NCBI GenBank assembly: GCA_008000375.1
Contig: SMOI01000100.1
Coordinates: forward strand, 5,993-69,992
Length of the DNA: 64,000 nt
Direction of reading: 5' to 3'
Origin: Poteriospumella lacustris
Taxonomy: Eukaryota > Sar > Chrysophyceae > Chromulinales > Dinobryaceae
Shown here: one piece after another, positions 1-10,039 of the stretch
How positions within the stretch are numbered: the stretch's first letter is position 1
Layout of the letters: every line of letters begins with the position of its first letter
The notes under the pieces: generated by a model
What the model saw: the letters and a program-made list of their open reading frames with translations, nothing else
The model's database searches: none
Told to the model about the DNA's origin: nothing
Translations under genes and position numbers: made by a program

Positions 1-95
1 TGATGGCGGAGTTCAGTTAAAGTGAGACTGAGTGTTACACAGGTGGTTTGCGGAATACAGGTGGGAGGGAGGGGTGTGGAGCGACGGCGGCGCGT

Positions 96-1484
96 TTACA
101 GGCGACCACCGGCACCCTTGAGGGCTTGCACAGTGTTGGCGGCGGCGACCTTGTCGGCCTTGGCGCCGGTGTCCTCGGCGACGTCGCCGTGCAACTCCAT
201 GAGCTTGGTCAGGTCGAACTTGGGCTTCTTCAACACCTTCACCTTGCGGATGAAGACGTTCTCCAAGGGGTAGATGGTGTTGGCCTTCTTCTCGATCTCG
301 GCGGCGATAGGCTCAGGGTTGGAGATCCTGTGGACGAGACAAGACAGACAACAGACGCAGCGTTAGCAACGAGGAGACACAAGAGCAGCGAAAGAGATCG
401 AGAAAGGGACAGGGAGACAAAGCAAAGAAGACGCGCTGTGTGAAGCAACTGGCCTCTGGTCGACACGGATGCATTTTTTGCTATCGACGAAAGTTCCTAA
501 GTCGTTCGGTTGTTCTCTGCAATTCTTGGCAGTAGAGGAAGTACGAGTACTTCGTGGCCGCTATGGAGGAGCGAGCGGCATCTGTGGCATGAGAATTGCA
601 AGCGGACCAATGCGCGATCGACCAGAGCCAAGCACAGTTGCGGACACACACAGCGACGCCGACAAGAACAAGAACAAGGGAGGGGCAGGCACACGACAAC
701 GCCTGGGAGACCGGCGCGACGACCGGTCCCCGACAAGAGCAAGAGCGGCCAGGGCGACTTACAGCTTCTTGACCAAGTCCTTCAAGTCACCCTTGGAGGC
801 CTCTTCCGTGATGATCTCGAACATCTTCTTGCGGATGGCGCGGACCTGGCCGGTTTGGGCGTAGGCGGTGGCCTTAGGGTCCTTGGAGTTCTTCTTGGTG
901 AAAGCGATGGCGAAGATGCGCAACACGTATCCGTCAGTGGTGCGGACATCGACGTTGGCCTCGATCAAGGTTCTCCACTTGCGGATCAAGGAGTTCAACT
1001 TGTCGCGGGTCATGTCCAAACCGTGGAAGTTGGTCACGACGTTCAAACCTTGAACATCCTCGCACACCAAGCGAACCTTGCGGAAAGCCTGGTTCTCGTC
1101 ACCACCATTGAGCTCGGCAAGAGAGATCTCGAACACGCGGCCCTTCAAACCCTCAGAGGCAATCTCTGTGTAAAAGCAGCGATTAGATGCAAGTCCGAAA
1201 ATTAAAAGAATGATTTCCGCGATCAACTTACTGGTTCCCTGGGTACGAGAGATGATGGTCTTGCCAGCGTTTCTCGTCTCAAAGATAGAAGGAGCCTTGA
1301 TGGAGTACAACTCCTTTCTCAAGAAGGGGTCAACGGCCTTCTTCTTGCCGCCCTTCTTTCCCTTTGTCAATCTCTTGTTTTTACCTGAACAAAAACAACG
1401 CAAAATAGTTCCAAAATCAGTCCCGACCATTCTCGCTCATCAACAGCGCTGTGCTGAAGCCAGCTGCCACTTACCGATAGCCAT
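96..1484 (-). CDS. RPS3A: 40S ribosomal protein eS1 (S3a), four exons
   Basis: Cytosolic small-subunit ribosomal protein eS1. Exons read on the minus strand: 1484-1475, 1384-1232, 1165-763 and 327-96. Every junction is GT-AG and the join gives 265 residues, against 264 in human. The start [18 protein letters not shown] is typical; later blocks such as [15 protein letters not shown] and [20 protein letters not shown] are diagnostic. Exon 1 holds only ten coding bases (MAI plus one base), so the ATG at 1484 cannot be seen without the splice. The tail ends in alanine/lysine/glycine-rich sequence. Introns 1 and 2 are 90 and 66 nt, but intron 3 is about 435 nt, far longer than others in the window. 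Family assignment is certain; boundaries rest on reading frame and consensus sites. Confidence 0.96.
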
Positions 1485-2328
1485 CTTTAATCGATTATAT
1501 GTGACTGAACTCCGATATGTTATCGCGAAGCAATAAGACTCAATTCGGCTGCAGTCGGACGCGCCCTCTCTCACTGTGGCTCGGTGGCTGTGGCTGTGCC
1601 GCAGACCAGTGTTTTTGTGGCCATCGCCAGAACCGACAGAAACGCGTTTCCGTGTCGACCCTGGACCTGCGAAACGCGCTTGTGAGCGGCGCGTCTGCTG
1701 TGCACTTCACACGGCGACGACTGCACACACTCGCGCTGGTTCGTCCGTCGCGAGCGTTACATTTTTGGGACCTTCCCCCGGGCATATCCCACGGCACCGT
1801 ACCCGCGTACATACATACGGTTGACGAGGAACTTTACCGTTGCGGTCACCACCCGTTGGACGGTTCTGGTTTGCCTACAATTGCACTGTATGTACGGTGG
1901 CATGTGTAGCGTCGAGTGACGAAAACATCTTGTTGCAGCACTCTGTTGCGTGGTGGCGCTGGATTGATCTGTTTGGCAGAACGTCACGTTGAGCGTCAAG
2001 ACAGAAGCGGGTGGGTGGCTTTCGACAGCGTCTGAGTGCGTGGCGGAATGGGACTGGAAGGCTGACCACCGCGAGTGGAGAGCACTGCACCTGTCGACGG
2101 GTCTGTATGGAGGACTCGGGCCGTGTGGGGTGTATTAGACGTTGTACTTACGCACAGGTTCGTTACGACGGCGGTTGGGCGGACTGCTGGTCGCTCACTG
2201 ACGAGGCGACCGCCGGTGCATCTCTCGGGCGTGTGTCGGTCTCACCGCCGCCGTCAAGCGGCGCCCAGAGCCGCAGCCGCGCAGCCGCAGCCGCAGCCGC
2301 AGCCGCAGACCCTCGGCGGCTGGGTCGC
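1485..2328. other. Intergenic, RPS3A upstream and Ku80 downstream
   Basis: About 840 bases between the RPS3A start and the Ku80 stop. It must hold the RPS3A promoter and the Ku80 3' end. The open frames here have no recognisable family and look like GC-bias noise. A short CCGCAG-type repeat lies near 2270-2305. I see no RNA gene. Confidence 0.6.
2268..2306. repeat. Short (CCGCAG)n tract
   Basis: About six imperfect tandem copies of a GCAGCC/CCGCAG hexamer immediately downstream of the Ku80 stop codon. It is probably in the Ku80 3' untranslated region. It is a simple repeat with no evident function. Confidence 0.7.
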
Positions 2329-4617
2329 TTAGAAGTCGTCGCGGTCTTCGTCTGCCGGGCGCAGCGGCGGGGGCGTCGTGTGCTGCGACAGACTCTGCGA
2401 TGCCGCTGCGCTGCCGCCGCTGAGGAACGCGACGGCCGCCGCTTCGCTGAGCGTGGAGGACGCCACGTCGGCGACGGACAGCGGTCCGCACTGCGCCTCG
2501 CAGAGCAGCGCCCAGACGAGGGCGTGTCGGCCGCGGCTGTGCACCTTCTTGAGCGGCATGTCCAGATACGCGTTGAAGGCCGCGCAGTCCTGCAGCCGCT
2601 GCGCCGCCGCGCGCCACGCCAGCAGACACTCCACCGCCTGCGCGTACGCCGCGCGGCTGGCGCCCTGGCGGATGGAGGCGTCGACGACGCCGCGCATCGT
2701 GTCGAACGCGGCCTTCGCCGCCAGTCTGCGCTCACCGTCGGGCAGGCGCTTGCGCGAGCACAGCGCCTCGACGAGCGCGGTGAAGTCGGCGGCCGGCGTG
2801 ACGCTGCTCGCCGCGAAGGGCGGCAGCTCCTCGTCCTCCTCGTCCTCGGCGGCGGCGGGCGCGTCTTTGCTCTCGAGCTGTCCGCGCTCCAGACGCATCT
2901 CCTCGGCGAAGCGGCTGCGCTCGGCGACCCTCGCGGCGTCGTCCTCGGCGGCGGCGGCGTGGGCCTCGGTCGCCGCGGCGGAGCTGGCCGCGTCCGTCTG
3001 CAGCTCCGAGAAGAACTGTTTGCGCTTGCGGCCGCGCTTCACGACGCGCTCCAACGGGAAGGCCACCTGCACCTCGCGAAGCAGCGCGGCGGGCAGCGCC
3101 ACGGGCGCGACGAGCGTGTCCTCGGGCGGCGGCGTCGCCTGCGGCAGGCGCAGCAGGCGCCGCCGCACCTCGCAGAGGACACCCTGCAGCGTCGGGTTCG
3201 CCGGCGTGAGCACGCGCTGCAGCGGACAGTCCGTCGGCACCGTCGCCGCCGCCACGAGCGCGGCCATCGCCTGCGCCTGCCGCCGCCGCTGCGGGTCCTT
3301 GCGCAGCTGCGCCTCAGAGGCGAAGGCGACCAGCGACGGGAAGTTGTGGTCGCGCACGTCCTCGGCGCAGGGCAGGCGGTGCAGCAGCAGGCCGCAGCTG
3401 GCGTCGTCGTCCGCGAGCGGCTGCAGCGCGCCGAGGAACGGCTCCGCACCGTCGCGCTTCGACACGCGGCAGAGCGCGACGCGCTCGTCCTGCCGCAGCG
3501 CCAGCCGCAGCGACGTCACCAGCCGCTGCGCCGCGCCGCTGGTCGCCGCCGCCAGCAGCACCATCGCCTTGTCGAGCAGATGGTGGCGCGGGATGGACGC
3601 GGCGGCGACGAAGCCGATGACGCGCACGGTGGGCGGCCCGGCGAACGGCGCCTTCAGCGCGGCCTCGTCGGCCGTCGTCACGGGGACGAACTGCGCGCCG
3701 TAGCGGTAGCCCTTCACCTTCAGCGACGCGTCCACCTCGCGCTCGGCGTCATCGGGGTCGCGGTAGACGATGTCTCGCTTCAGGGCGGCCACCGTGTCGT
3801 CGACGTCGTCGTCGGCGGCGGAGGCGGCGGCCAGACGCGGCCGCTTCTTCAGCGACGGCAGCGGCGTCGCGGACACGGGGCCGTAGTACGCGCACGGCAC
3901 GCGCACCTCCGGCGACAGCTCCAGCGTGATCTTGCTCAGCGTGGGCTTGGTGCTCAGGCCCAGACCGGCGGACAGCAGCTGCGCGGCGTCGCCCAGCGAG
4001 GCGACCTCGAGACAGCGGCCCGCGCCGCTCTGCTCCGCGAGGCTCTGCAGCAGCTTCACGTTCTCGACTTTGACCGCGCTGCTCGCGGCGGCGTCGACCT
4101 TGCCGACGACCGCGATGTACAGCGCGAAGTTCTTCAGGTCCTGCATCTGCGGCAAAATGGCTTCGAGGTCCTCGACGCCCTCGACGGCGGTCTCCGCGTC
4201 GGTCACCAGCAGCAAAATGCGGTTGAAGGCCTTGCCGGCGTTGACGCGGACCAGGGCGTCCATCGCCGCGACGATGCCCTCGATGAAATCCCCTGCGAAG
4301 GAGCCGCCGGAGATTCCGTCCACCGCGCGCAGCAGCTCCTCCGGTGACGGCCGCGCGATGGCCGCGACCTCGTTGATGTGCTCGTAGCCGCCCTTCATGG
4401 TCTTGTTGAGGTGGTTCCGCGTCACGTTGTCGCCAATCGTCGTCACGCCCAGCTCGACCGTCTTGGATGCCATGATCCGCTGCAGGAAGAAGTGTCCGAT
4501 CAATCCCTTCGCCAGCGCGAGCTTGCTGCCGGCGCCGGGGTTGCCCGGCTGCACCGGCTGCGCCATGCTGGGCCCCACGTCCAGCACGACGTTGATCATC
4601 GATTTCATCGACGCCAT
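2329..4617 (-). CDS. XRCC5: Ku80-like subunit of the Ku DNA-end-binding heterodimer
   Basis: Ku80 pairs with Ku70 to form the ring that loads on DNA ends in nonhomologous end joining and acts at telomeres. The single 762-residue frame is close to the usual length (human 732). Residues 1-230 form the von Willebrand A-like domain, with INVVLDVGPSM at the start, an SGGSFAGDFIEGI segment and ILLLVTDAE. The beta-barrel core follows; KGYRYGAQFVPV is a Ku80 signature. The 3' part is alanine- and arginine-rich with a helical arm. The protein ends in an acidic DDF tail that resembles the C-terminal DNA-PKcs-contact motif of other Ku80 proteins (inference). The start is the ATG at 4617. It is divergent from the MORN gene with only about 240 bp between them, so a shared promoter region is likely. 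No intron seen. Confidence 0.88.
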   Translation of the reverse strand: MASMKSMINVVLDVGPSMAQPVQPGNPGAGSKLALAKGLIGHFFLQRIMASKTVELGVTTIGDNVTRNHLNKTMKGGYEHINEVAAIARPSPEELLRAVDGISGGSFAGDFIEGIVAAMDALVRVNAGKAFNRILLLVTDAETAVEGVEDLEAILPQMQDLKNFALYIAVVGKVDAAASSAVKVENVKLLQSLAEQSGAGRCLEVASLGDAAQLLSAGLGLSTKPTLSKITLELSPEVRVPCAYYGPVSATPLPSLKKRPRLAAASAADDDVDDTVAALKRDIVYRDPDDAEREVDASLKVKGYRYGAQFVPVTTADEAALKAPFAGPPTVRVIGFVAAASIPRHHLLDKAMVLLAAATSGAAQRLVTSLRLALRQDERVALCRVSKRDGAEPFLGALQPLADDDASCGLLLHRLPCAEDVRDHNFPSLVAFASEAQLRKDPQRRRQAQAMAALVAAATVPTDCPLQRVLTPANPTLQGVLCEVRRRLLRLPQATPPPEDTLVAPVALPAALLREVQVAFPLERVVKRGRKRKQFFSELQTDAASSAAATEAHAAAAEDDAARVAERSRFAEEMRLERGQLESKDAPAAAEDEEDEELPPFAASSVTPAADFTALVEALCSRKRLPDGERRLAAKAAFDTMRGVVDASIRQGASRAAYAQAVECLLAWRAAAQRLQDCAAFNAYLDMPLKKVHSRGRHALVWALLCEAQCGPLSVADVASSTLSEAAAVAFLSGGSAAASQSLSQHTTPPPLRPADEDRDDF

Positions 4618-4856
4618 TTTCGATATCGCCTTGGGCCGCAGGGAAGCAGTGCTGAGCCTGAGCGTCGCTTTGAGTTGTGAAGCGTCGCTCGTCGCAGCGT
4701 CGCTCGGCGCCGCGGCGGAGGGGTCTCACTGTACACTATCTACGATTGTATGCATGTATATATCTGATCGTATGAGGTGCACATGTACATATAGAGTCGC
4801 TGGGAAACTCGGCGGCCGTCGCGGTCGGTCGATGGCGAGCGATTCACAACGATTTG

Positions 4857-5564
4857 ATGAGCGAATCAACGCCTTCCAAGCGAAGAAGAATAGAGAGCGG
4901 CAGCGAGGAGCCTCCTGCACCCGTTGCCGTCGTCAAAGTGACGAAGGAGTTCCACGACTTCGGCTACTACACCGGCGACTGGGACCCCGCCACGAAGAAG
5001 CCGCACGGCGCAGGAGAATGGGAGCGGTGTGGCACCACCCGCTACATCGGCAACTGGGAGCAGGGAGTGTGGAGTGGCTACGGGACCGTCTTCGACGAGG
5101 GCGGCGCGCGTGTCTGCTCCGGAAACTTCTCCGGCGGCCAGCCGCACGGCTTCTGCACGCGGTACGCCGACGATGGCGAAGCGATTTCGGAGGAATGCTA
5201 CCTGGTGTACGGCGAGGCTTGCTCAGATGTGAAGACCGAGGAAGAGTTCGAGGCGGCGGCAGAGGAGGCGCGGCGCGAGAAGCGGCGGCGAGAAGAGCTG
5301 CGGCGCAAGTCGCAGCCACCGACGAGCGCGCGGTCGACGATTTCGTTTTCAGCGACGCTCACCGCCGACTCGCCGATTATGTCGGCCCCTATCGAGGGCC
5401 TCTTCCCTCGCTACGCTGCGGTGCCAGTGGCGATGCTCAACGGCGCCGACTTCACGATGCTGGACGACGACGATATCCCCACGCCGACGAATCTCGAGAC
5501 CGGCAAGACGCGCGACGATTGGCTCGTTTGGGTACGAAAGTTCTTCCCACGCAAAGTAGAGTAG
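4857..5564 (+). CDS. MORN-repeat protein, 235 residues
   Basis: A small protein with about three MORN-type repeats, visible as YTGDWDPATKKPHGAGEWE, RYIGNWEQGVWSGYGTVF and CSGNFSGGQPHGFCTRY (residues about 35-110). MORN repeats mediate membrane or protein contacts in many protist cytoskeletal and ciliary proteins. A charged coiled-coil stretch rich in E, R and K follows (about 125-155). The C-terminal 75 residues, ending in WLVWVRKFFPRKVE, match no domain I know. An N-terminal SKRRRIE could be a nuclear localisation signal. The start is the ATG at 4857; an overlapping ATG at 4832 in another frame may act as an upstream ORF. The specific role is unknown. Confidence 0.8.
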   Translation: MSESTPSKRRRIESGSEEPPAPVAVVKVTKEFHDFGYYTGDWDPATKKPHGAGEWERCGTTRYIGNWEQGVWSGYGTVFDEGGARVCSGNFSGGQPHGFCTRYADDGEAISEECYLVYGEACSDVKTEEEFEAAAEEARREKRRREELRRKSQPPTSARSTISFSATLTADSPIMSAPIEGLFPRYAAVPVAMLNGADFTMLDDDDIPTPTNLETGKTRDDWLVWVRKFFPRKVE

Positions 5565-5999
5565 CAGTCAGCACAGGCTTGTGGCGGCGCTAGGCCCGTG
5601 GCGGCGCTAGGCCCGTGGCAGCAGGCGCCTGCCGCCCATCGGCGGTTTCATCAATACGCAGTGTAATTTGTCTTGTCGCGGTATAATTTGCCAGTTGTGA
5701 GCAGCCGGCATCTTGTTGAGCCATTGAGCAGTGACCGGTCAAAGCCGCCGGTCGGCGAAGGTAACGTCCCCGACGGTGGCAGGTGGCAGTGGCACCGCCG
5801 CCAAACGAAACGTCCCGTACCTCATGAGGTGGTAAACTGATCGAAGTAAGCATCGCTCACTGAAGGATACGTACGAGATGACGTTGGGTCGCGATGACGA
5901 CGACGGTCGCGGCGCCGAACGATCGACGCGCCGCGGAGAACGACCCGAACGACTCGACGACATCGCCCCTGCCGCTGGTCACATGGCTTTCCACCGTGC
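5565..5999. other. Intergenic between MORN and AAA genes
   Basis: About 435 bases, presumably holding the MORN terminator and the AAA-gene promoter. A direct duplication of about 17 bases containing GGCGCTAGGCCCGTGG occurs near 5583-5620. No coding family or RNA is recognisable. Confidence 0.5.
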
Positions 6000-8540
6000 A
6001 TGAACCCTTTCCTCGTGACGCCTTCTCTTGTTCTCAACCGGGTCGAAGCTGTCTTCAAAGCGCACGACCGTCTCTTCGAACAGCTGCATCGCCGAATGGA
6101 CGACGCCCCGGCGACCTCGGCGCATCGCGCCATCACGCCGACTTACGTCAGGACCCGCCCCACACCACTCAGCTCCTCCGGGGAGACCTTTTATAGCGGC
6201 GGATCGATGTCCGAGCCGCGGAGGCGCAGCAACGTGAGCAGCAGCGGTGGCGGCGGCGGCAGCGGACTGCACCGCACGAACACCCTCGTGCGCGAAGGTA
6301 TCGTGCCACAGCGCACCTCTGGTCTTCTCAACGAAGCGCCCATCAGCCCGAAAACGTCCACAAACACCGAAGAGCGTCGCTCGCGCATCGTCAGCGCCGA
6401 CGGCAGCGCGCGCAAGCCGCGCAGCCGCTCGAGCGCCGACCCGGCCGCCTCGCCCATCCCCTTCGCCTTCACGCGGTCCCTGGGCAGCAGCTGGTACCAG
6501 GTGTCGGCGCCAGACAGCGGCAACGCGACGCTGCGCGGCGGCAACCACAGCGGCAACGGCTGCCTCGCCCTGCGCGCCGGCTCCGCGCGCCACTTTATGC
6601 TCGCGCACTTCAACCTCCACGCGCTGAACGCCAACCTCGCCAGCTACGACCTGCGCTTCCAGGCGAACTGGGACGGGCCGGACGAGCAGCTGCACGTCGT
6701 GCTGTGCTTCCGCGCCGCCGACGACTTCTGCGTCTTGTCGCTGCGGCCGCAACGGGGCGCCGCGCTGCTGCGCCACTGCCGCACGTCGCCGTCCGACGAC
6801 CCCGCCGCGCTCGCGAACGCGACGCTGCTCGGCGAGTTCCTCTACGAGCCGCTGGCGCTGGCGCCGGGCGAGAGTGTCGTCTTCACCGCGCGTCTGTCGC
6901 TGCTGTCGCTGCTGTGCACGCTGCAGCGCGCGCCAGCGGCCGCGCCGCCGCCGCCGGCTGGTGCCTCGTCCCTGCCGCTGCCTGGCGACGTTGCGACAGT
7001 CTTCGACGGCCCGTCGCCCGCGAGCGGCGACCTGTCGCGCGGCTGCGTCGCCGGCGTCCTCGTCACCTGCGCCAGTCGCCTCAGCGTGCGCGACTGGACC
7101 GTGCGACTGCGCTACGCGGCGCCCGCGTCGTCCGCCGCCTCCGCCGCCTCCGCCGCCACACCCGGCGCCACCGCTGCACCGACAGCGCTGATGCCGACGC
7201 CGCTGGGTCTGTCGGCGGCTCAGCGGCCGCCGGCGACGCCTGCGCAGCGACCGAGCGCGCCGCCGCTGCAGCTGGCGCAGCGCAGCGGACCGCCGGCGAC
7301 GCTGCGGCCGTCGCTGCGGCCCGGCGCTGCGGTCGCGACCCCGGCGCCTGCTGCAGCGGCGTCGGCGCCGGTGGCGGCGGACGTCGCTGCGCTGCCGCAG
7401 CACGTGCGCGACGCGCTGGGGCCCGAGCGCGCGGCGCGACTGGCGGCGCTGCCGTTCGAACGCGACATCGTCGCGGCGATCCTCGCGGACCTGCTGCTGC
7501 CGCAGACGTTTCAGCGCGTCTCGTTCGAGGAGATCGCCGGCCTCGAGGAGGCGAAGCGGCTGCTGTCGGAGGCCGTCGTGCTGCCGGCGCTGCTGCCGTC
7601 GCTCTTCGCCGGCTCGGCGCTGCGGCTGCCGTGGCGCGGCATTTTGCTCTTCGGGCCGCCGGGCACCGGCAAGACGCTGCTGGCGCGGGCCGTCGCCTCG
7701 CTGCTCACGACGCTGCCGGGCGCACAGACCGGCGCCGCGGCGGGTGCGGCCGCGACGGCGGCGGTGGGCGGCGCGTTCTTCAGCTGCTCGGCGGCGACGC
7801 TCGTGTCGAAGTGGCGCGGCGACTCGGAGAAGCTCGTCAAGTGTCTCTTCAGCGTCGCGCGCTGCGTCGCGCCCAGCGTCGTCTTCCTCGACGAGGTCGA
7901 CGCGCTCGTGTCGCAGCGCGGCGGCGGCGGCGAGCACGAGGCCTCGCGCCGCATGAAGACCGAGTTCTTCGCGCAGATGGACGGCGTCCTCAGCGGCGAC
8001 GCCGACACGCGCGTCGTCGTCCTCGCCACCACCAACTGCCCCTGGGACCTCGACGCCGCCGTCCTGCGCCGCTTCGAGAAGCGCATCTACGTGCCGCTGC
8101 CGGACGCGGCGGCGCGCGAGGCGCACTTCGTCCTCTGTCTGCGCCAGCTGCGCTCGCGCGACGCGGCGGCCGCCGCCGACGACGCCTCCGCCGCCGACGA
8201 CAACGTCGAGACGCGGCGGTGGGCCACGCGCCTCGCGGCGGAGACGCAGGGCTTCTCGTCGGCCGACATCGTCGCGGTGTGTCGCGAGGCCGCGATGACG
8301 CCGCTGCGGCGCCTGCTGGCGCAGCACTCGCTGCAAGACCTGGCGCAGGCGCTCGCGACGCAGCCGGCCGCCGCGCAGCCCGCCGCCGCCGAGGTGACGC
8401 CCGCCGACGTCGCCGAGGCGCTGCGGCGCGTGCGGCAGTCCGTCCCGCAGACGAGCCTCGCCCGCTTCGACGCGTGGAACGAGCTGTACGGCTCGGCGCT
8501 GGCGCCGTCCGCCGCGCCGCCCGCCGCGCCGCCCCTGTGA
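6000..8540 (+). CDS. Katanin/spastin-type AAA ATPase with unusual N-terminal half
   Basis: The single 846-residue frame ends in a meiotic-clade (katanin, spastin, fidgetin, VPS4) AAA module. FEEIAGLEEAKRLL precedes Walker A GPPGTGKT (starting near residue 552), then SKWRGDSEK, Walker B VVFLDEVDAL, the RRMKTEFFAQMDG helix, and ATTNCPWDLDAAVLRRFEKR with the arginine finger. The end (FDAWNELYGS) resembles the clade's C-terminal helix. Such enzymes sever microtubules or remodel ESCRT polymers; which one this does cannot be told. The N-terminus (residues 1-35, NRVEAVFKAHDRLFEQ) is helical. Residues about 160-375 are predicted by eye to be beta-rich, ending in DWTVRLRYA, unlike the MIT or coiled-coil regions of katanin or spastin. 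A low-complexity Ala/Pro linker follows. The start is the first ATG of the frame. Confidence 0.86.
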   Translation: MNPFLVTPSLVLNRVEAVFKAHDRLFEQLHRRMDDAPATSAHRAITPTYVRTRPTPLSSSGETFYSGGSMSEPRRRSNVSSSGGGGGSGLHRTNTLVREGIVPQRTSGLLNEAPISPKTSTNTEERRSRIVSADGSARKPRSRSSADPAASPIPFAFTRSLGSSWYQVSAPDSGNATLRGGNHSGNGCLALRAGSARHFMLAHFNLHALNANLASYDLRFQANWDGPDEQLHVVLCFRAADDFCVLSLRPQRGAALLRHCRTSPSDDPAALANATLLGEFLYEPLALAPGESVVFTARLSLLSLLCTLQRAPAAAPPPPAGASSLPLPGDVATVFDGPSPASGDLSRGCVAGVLVTCASRLSVRDWTVRLRYAAPASSAASAASAATPGATAAPTALMPTPLGLSAAQRPPATPAQRPSAPPLQLAQRSGPPATLRPSLRPGAAVATPAPAAAASAPVAADVAALPQHVRDALGPERAARLAALPFERDIVAAILADLLLPQTFQRVSFEEIAGLEEAKRLLSEAVVLPALLPSLFAGSALRLPWRGILLFGPPGTGKTLLARAVASLLTTLPGAQTGAAAGAAATAAVGGAFFSCSAATLVSKWRGDSEKLVKCLFSVARCVAPSVVFLDEVDALVSQRGGGGEHEASRRMKTEFFAQMDGVLSGDADTRVVVLATTNCPWDLDAAVLRRFEKRIYVPLPDAAAREAHFVLCLRQLRSRDAAAAADDASAADDNVETRRWATRLAAETQGFSSADIVAVCREAAMTPLRRLLAQHSLQDLAQALATQPAAAQPAAAEVTPADVAEALRRVRQSVPQTSLARFDAWNELYGSALAPSAAPPAAPPL

Positions 8541-8654
8541 CCGCTGTAACCGCCGCCGGTGGCGCTCATTCAATTAGCGTTACACGCGCCCTGCCGCCCC
8601 ATCGGGCCGTTCTATGTACATGCTCTGCGGGCGCCGCGCTGGGGCCTCGGGGCC

Positions 8655-9631
8655 TCAGTCGCGCAGCAGCAGCGCCGAGAGGTTGTCGCGCAGGAAGCGC
8701 TGCGCCGCGGCGCGCGTCATGCCCACGGCCAGCAGGCGGCGCTCGATCTCGCGGCCCGCGGCCGCCTCGGCGCCATCTTCCGCGTCAGAGTCGTCCTCCG
8801 TCGTCTGCAGCTCGACGAGGCGCTGCGCGCGCACGCGGCCGATGCCGCGCAGCTCGCACAGCGCCTCGGCGGAGTCGTCGCACAGGCGACGCAGCAGCAG
8901 CCGCTGCGCGTCCTCCGACACCTGCCGCTGCGACGCCGTCGTCGAGAACCGCGACCGGCGGCTCATGCTGCTCACCTGCGACTGCGCGTCCGCCTCGTCC
9001 GCGTCGTAGTCGTTCGCACGCGCCGCGTCCGCTTCGCTGTCGTCGGCGGCGCCGGTGGGCGCCTCGTCGTCGCTGTCGCTGAGGTCGTCGTACGCGTGGC
9101 TCAGGTCGAGGCGCGTGCGTTGCGCGTCCGCTTCCATCTGCGACTCGGCGTGCGCGTCGATGTGGCTGACGATGTTGCGGTACAGCGCCCGCGACGCGTC
9201 GGGCGACTCGTCGTCAGCGTCGCTGGCCGACGCGCTGCTGGCGCGCGACCGTTTGCAGGGCGACACGAGGCTGTCCAGGCCGCTCTCCTCCTCCAGCAGC
9301 CTCTTGCGCACCGATCGCAAGCAGTCCAGCACGAGGGGCGACTGCGGAGGGAGGTTCTCCTTCGCGCCGCTGTGGCAAATTTCTGTCGCATCGCGTCGCG
9401 GTCAGCGGCGGCTCGCACGAGGCGCAGGGCGCGGGACTCACCTGAAACAAACTTCGAGGCCGACTTCACTGCGCTTTTCTGTGCCGAGAGGGGGTAGTCG
9501 TGGCGCTGCAGCTGTTTCTTGGCGCTGGCCTGGACGGCGAGCGACAGCAGATCGGCGCCGGTGAGCGCGTTGTCTTTGATCGCGCGCGACAGCCGCCTGA
9601 TCCGCTCCGTCCGCTCATCCGCTTGCATCAT
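8655..9631 (-). CDS. Helix-hairpin-helix protein resembling a kinesin-10 tail
   Basis: Two exons, 9631-9442 and 9382-8655, joined over a 59-nt GT-AG intron, give 305 residues. The C-terminus carries a helix-hairpin-helix DNA-binding motif (CELRGIGRVRAQRLVELQ) like the one at the end of chromokinesin Kid/KIF22. It is followed by another short helical segment. The N-terminal part has a helix (RRLSRAIKDNALTGADLLSL) and a basic SPCKRSR patch; the middle is acidic and serine-rich. No motor domain is present here or in the adjacent sequence. It is therefore either a stand-alone HhH protein or the tail of a split gene. The start used is the first of two adjacent ATGs (9631); an open frame continues upstream without ATG. 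Probable nuclear DNA-binding protein. Confidence 0.65.
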
Positions 9632-10039
9632 GGTGGGAGATACGCAGTACTGTGGCTGCGAGATATACTTGTGTTCGTCGTCGGTTCTGCTGCCATTTCG
9701 CCCGACGCGGCGGCTCCGCCGGGCGCTCAACGGTCACATTTCCGAAATGACATCGAAGCCAGTGCTTATATGGGCATTGCATCTACCAATAAGTACATTA
9801 AGATCTTTGTACGTCATGTATCCTTCAATCGTGCGATATGTATGGACTACAGACTACAACACGTACCTCCCAGGTCGGCGTCCCTCCCGAGCGTCACCGT
9901 CGCCGGCGGCGTCTTCTTTCGGCGATGCAATCGACTCGGCGGCTTAGGACGAGCGTCTTACACAATGTATAGCCTCAAGTCTATCGCCTAAGTCAAACCT
10001 TGGTCCATCGCTCTGGCACTGGAGATCGCTCTCGTCGAA
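9632..10039. other. Divergent intergenic region
   Basis: About 400 bases between divergently transcribed HhH and ubiquitin-like genes. It is noticeably more AT-rich than the neighbouring coding DNA from about 9750 to 9850, as expected of a shared promoter. No conserved element recognised. Confidence 0.5.

Noticed and set aside
759-1430. RPS3A looked like a truncated pseudogene (early stop after KKL, odd N-terminus)
   Set aside because: The stop and odd residues fall in introns. Joining four exons at GT-AG sites restores a full-length 265-residue protein.
2011-4347. A 778-codon open frame on the plus strand opposite Ku80
   Set aside because: It is a GC-bias shadow. The minus frame has Ku80 domains throughout; the plus frame is Arg/Ala/Gly-rich nonsense.
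5979-8573. An 864-codon minus frame and a 792-codon plus frame overlapping the AAA ATPase
   Set aside because: Both are low-complexity Arg/Ala sequence opposite or out of frame with a complete AAA module.
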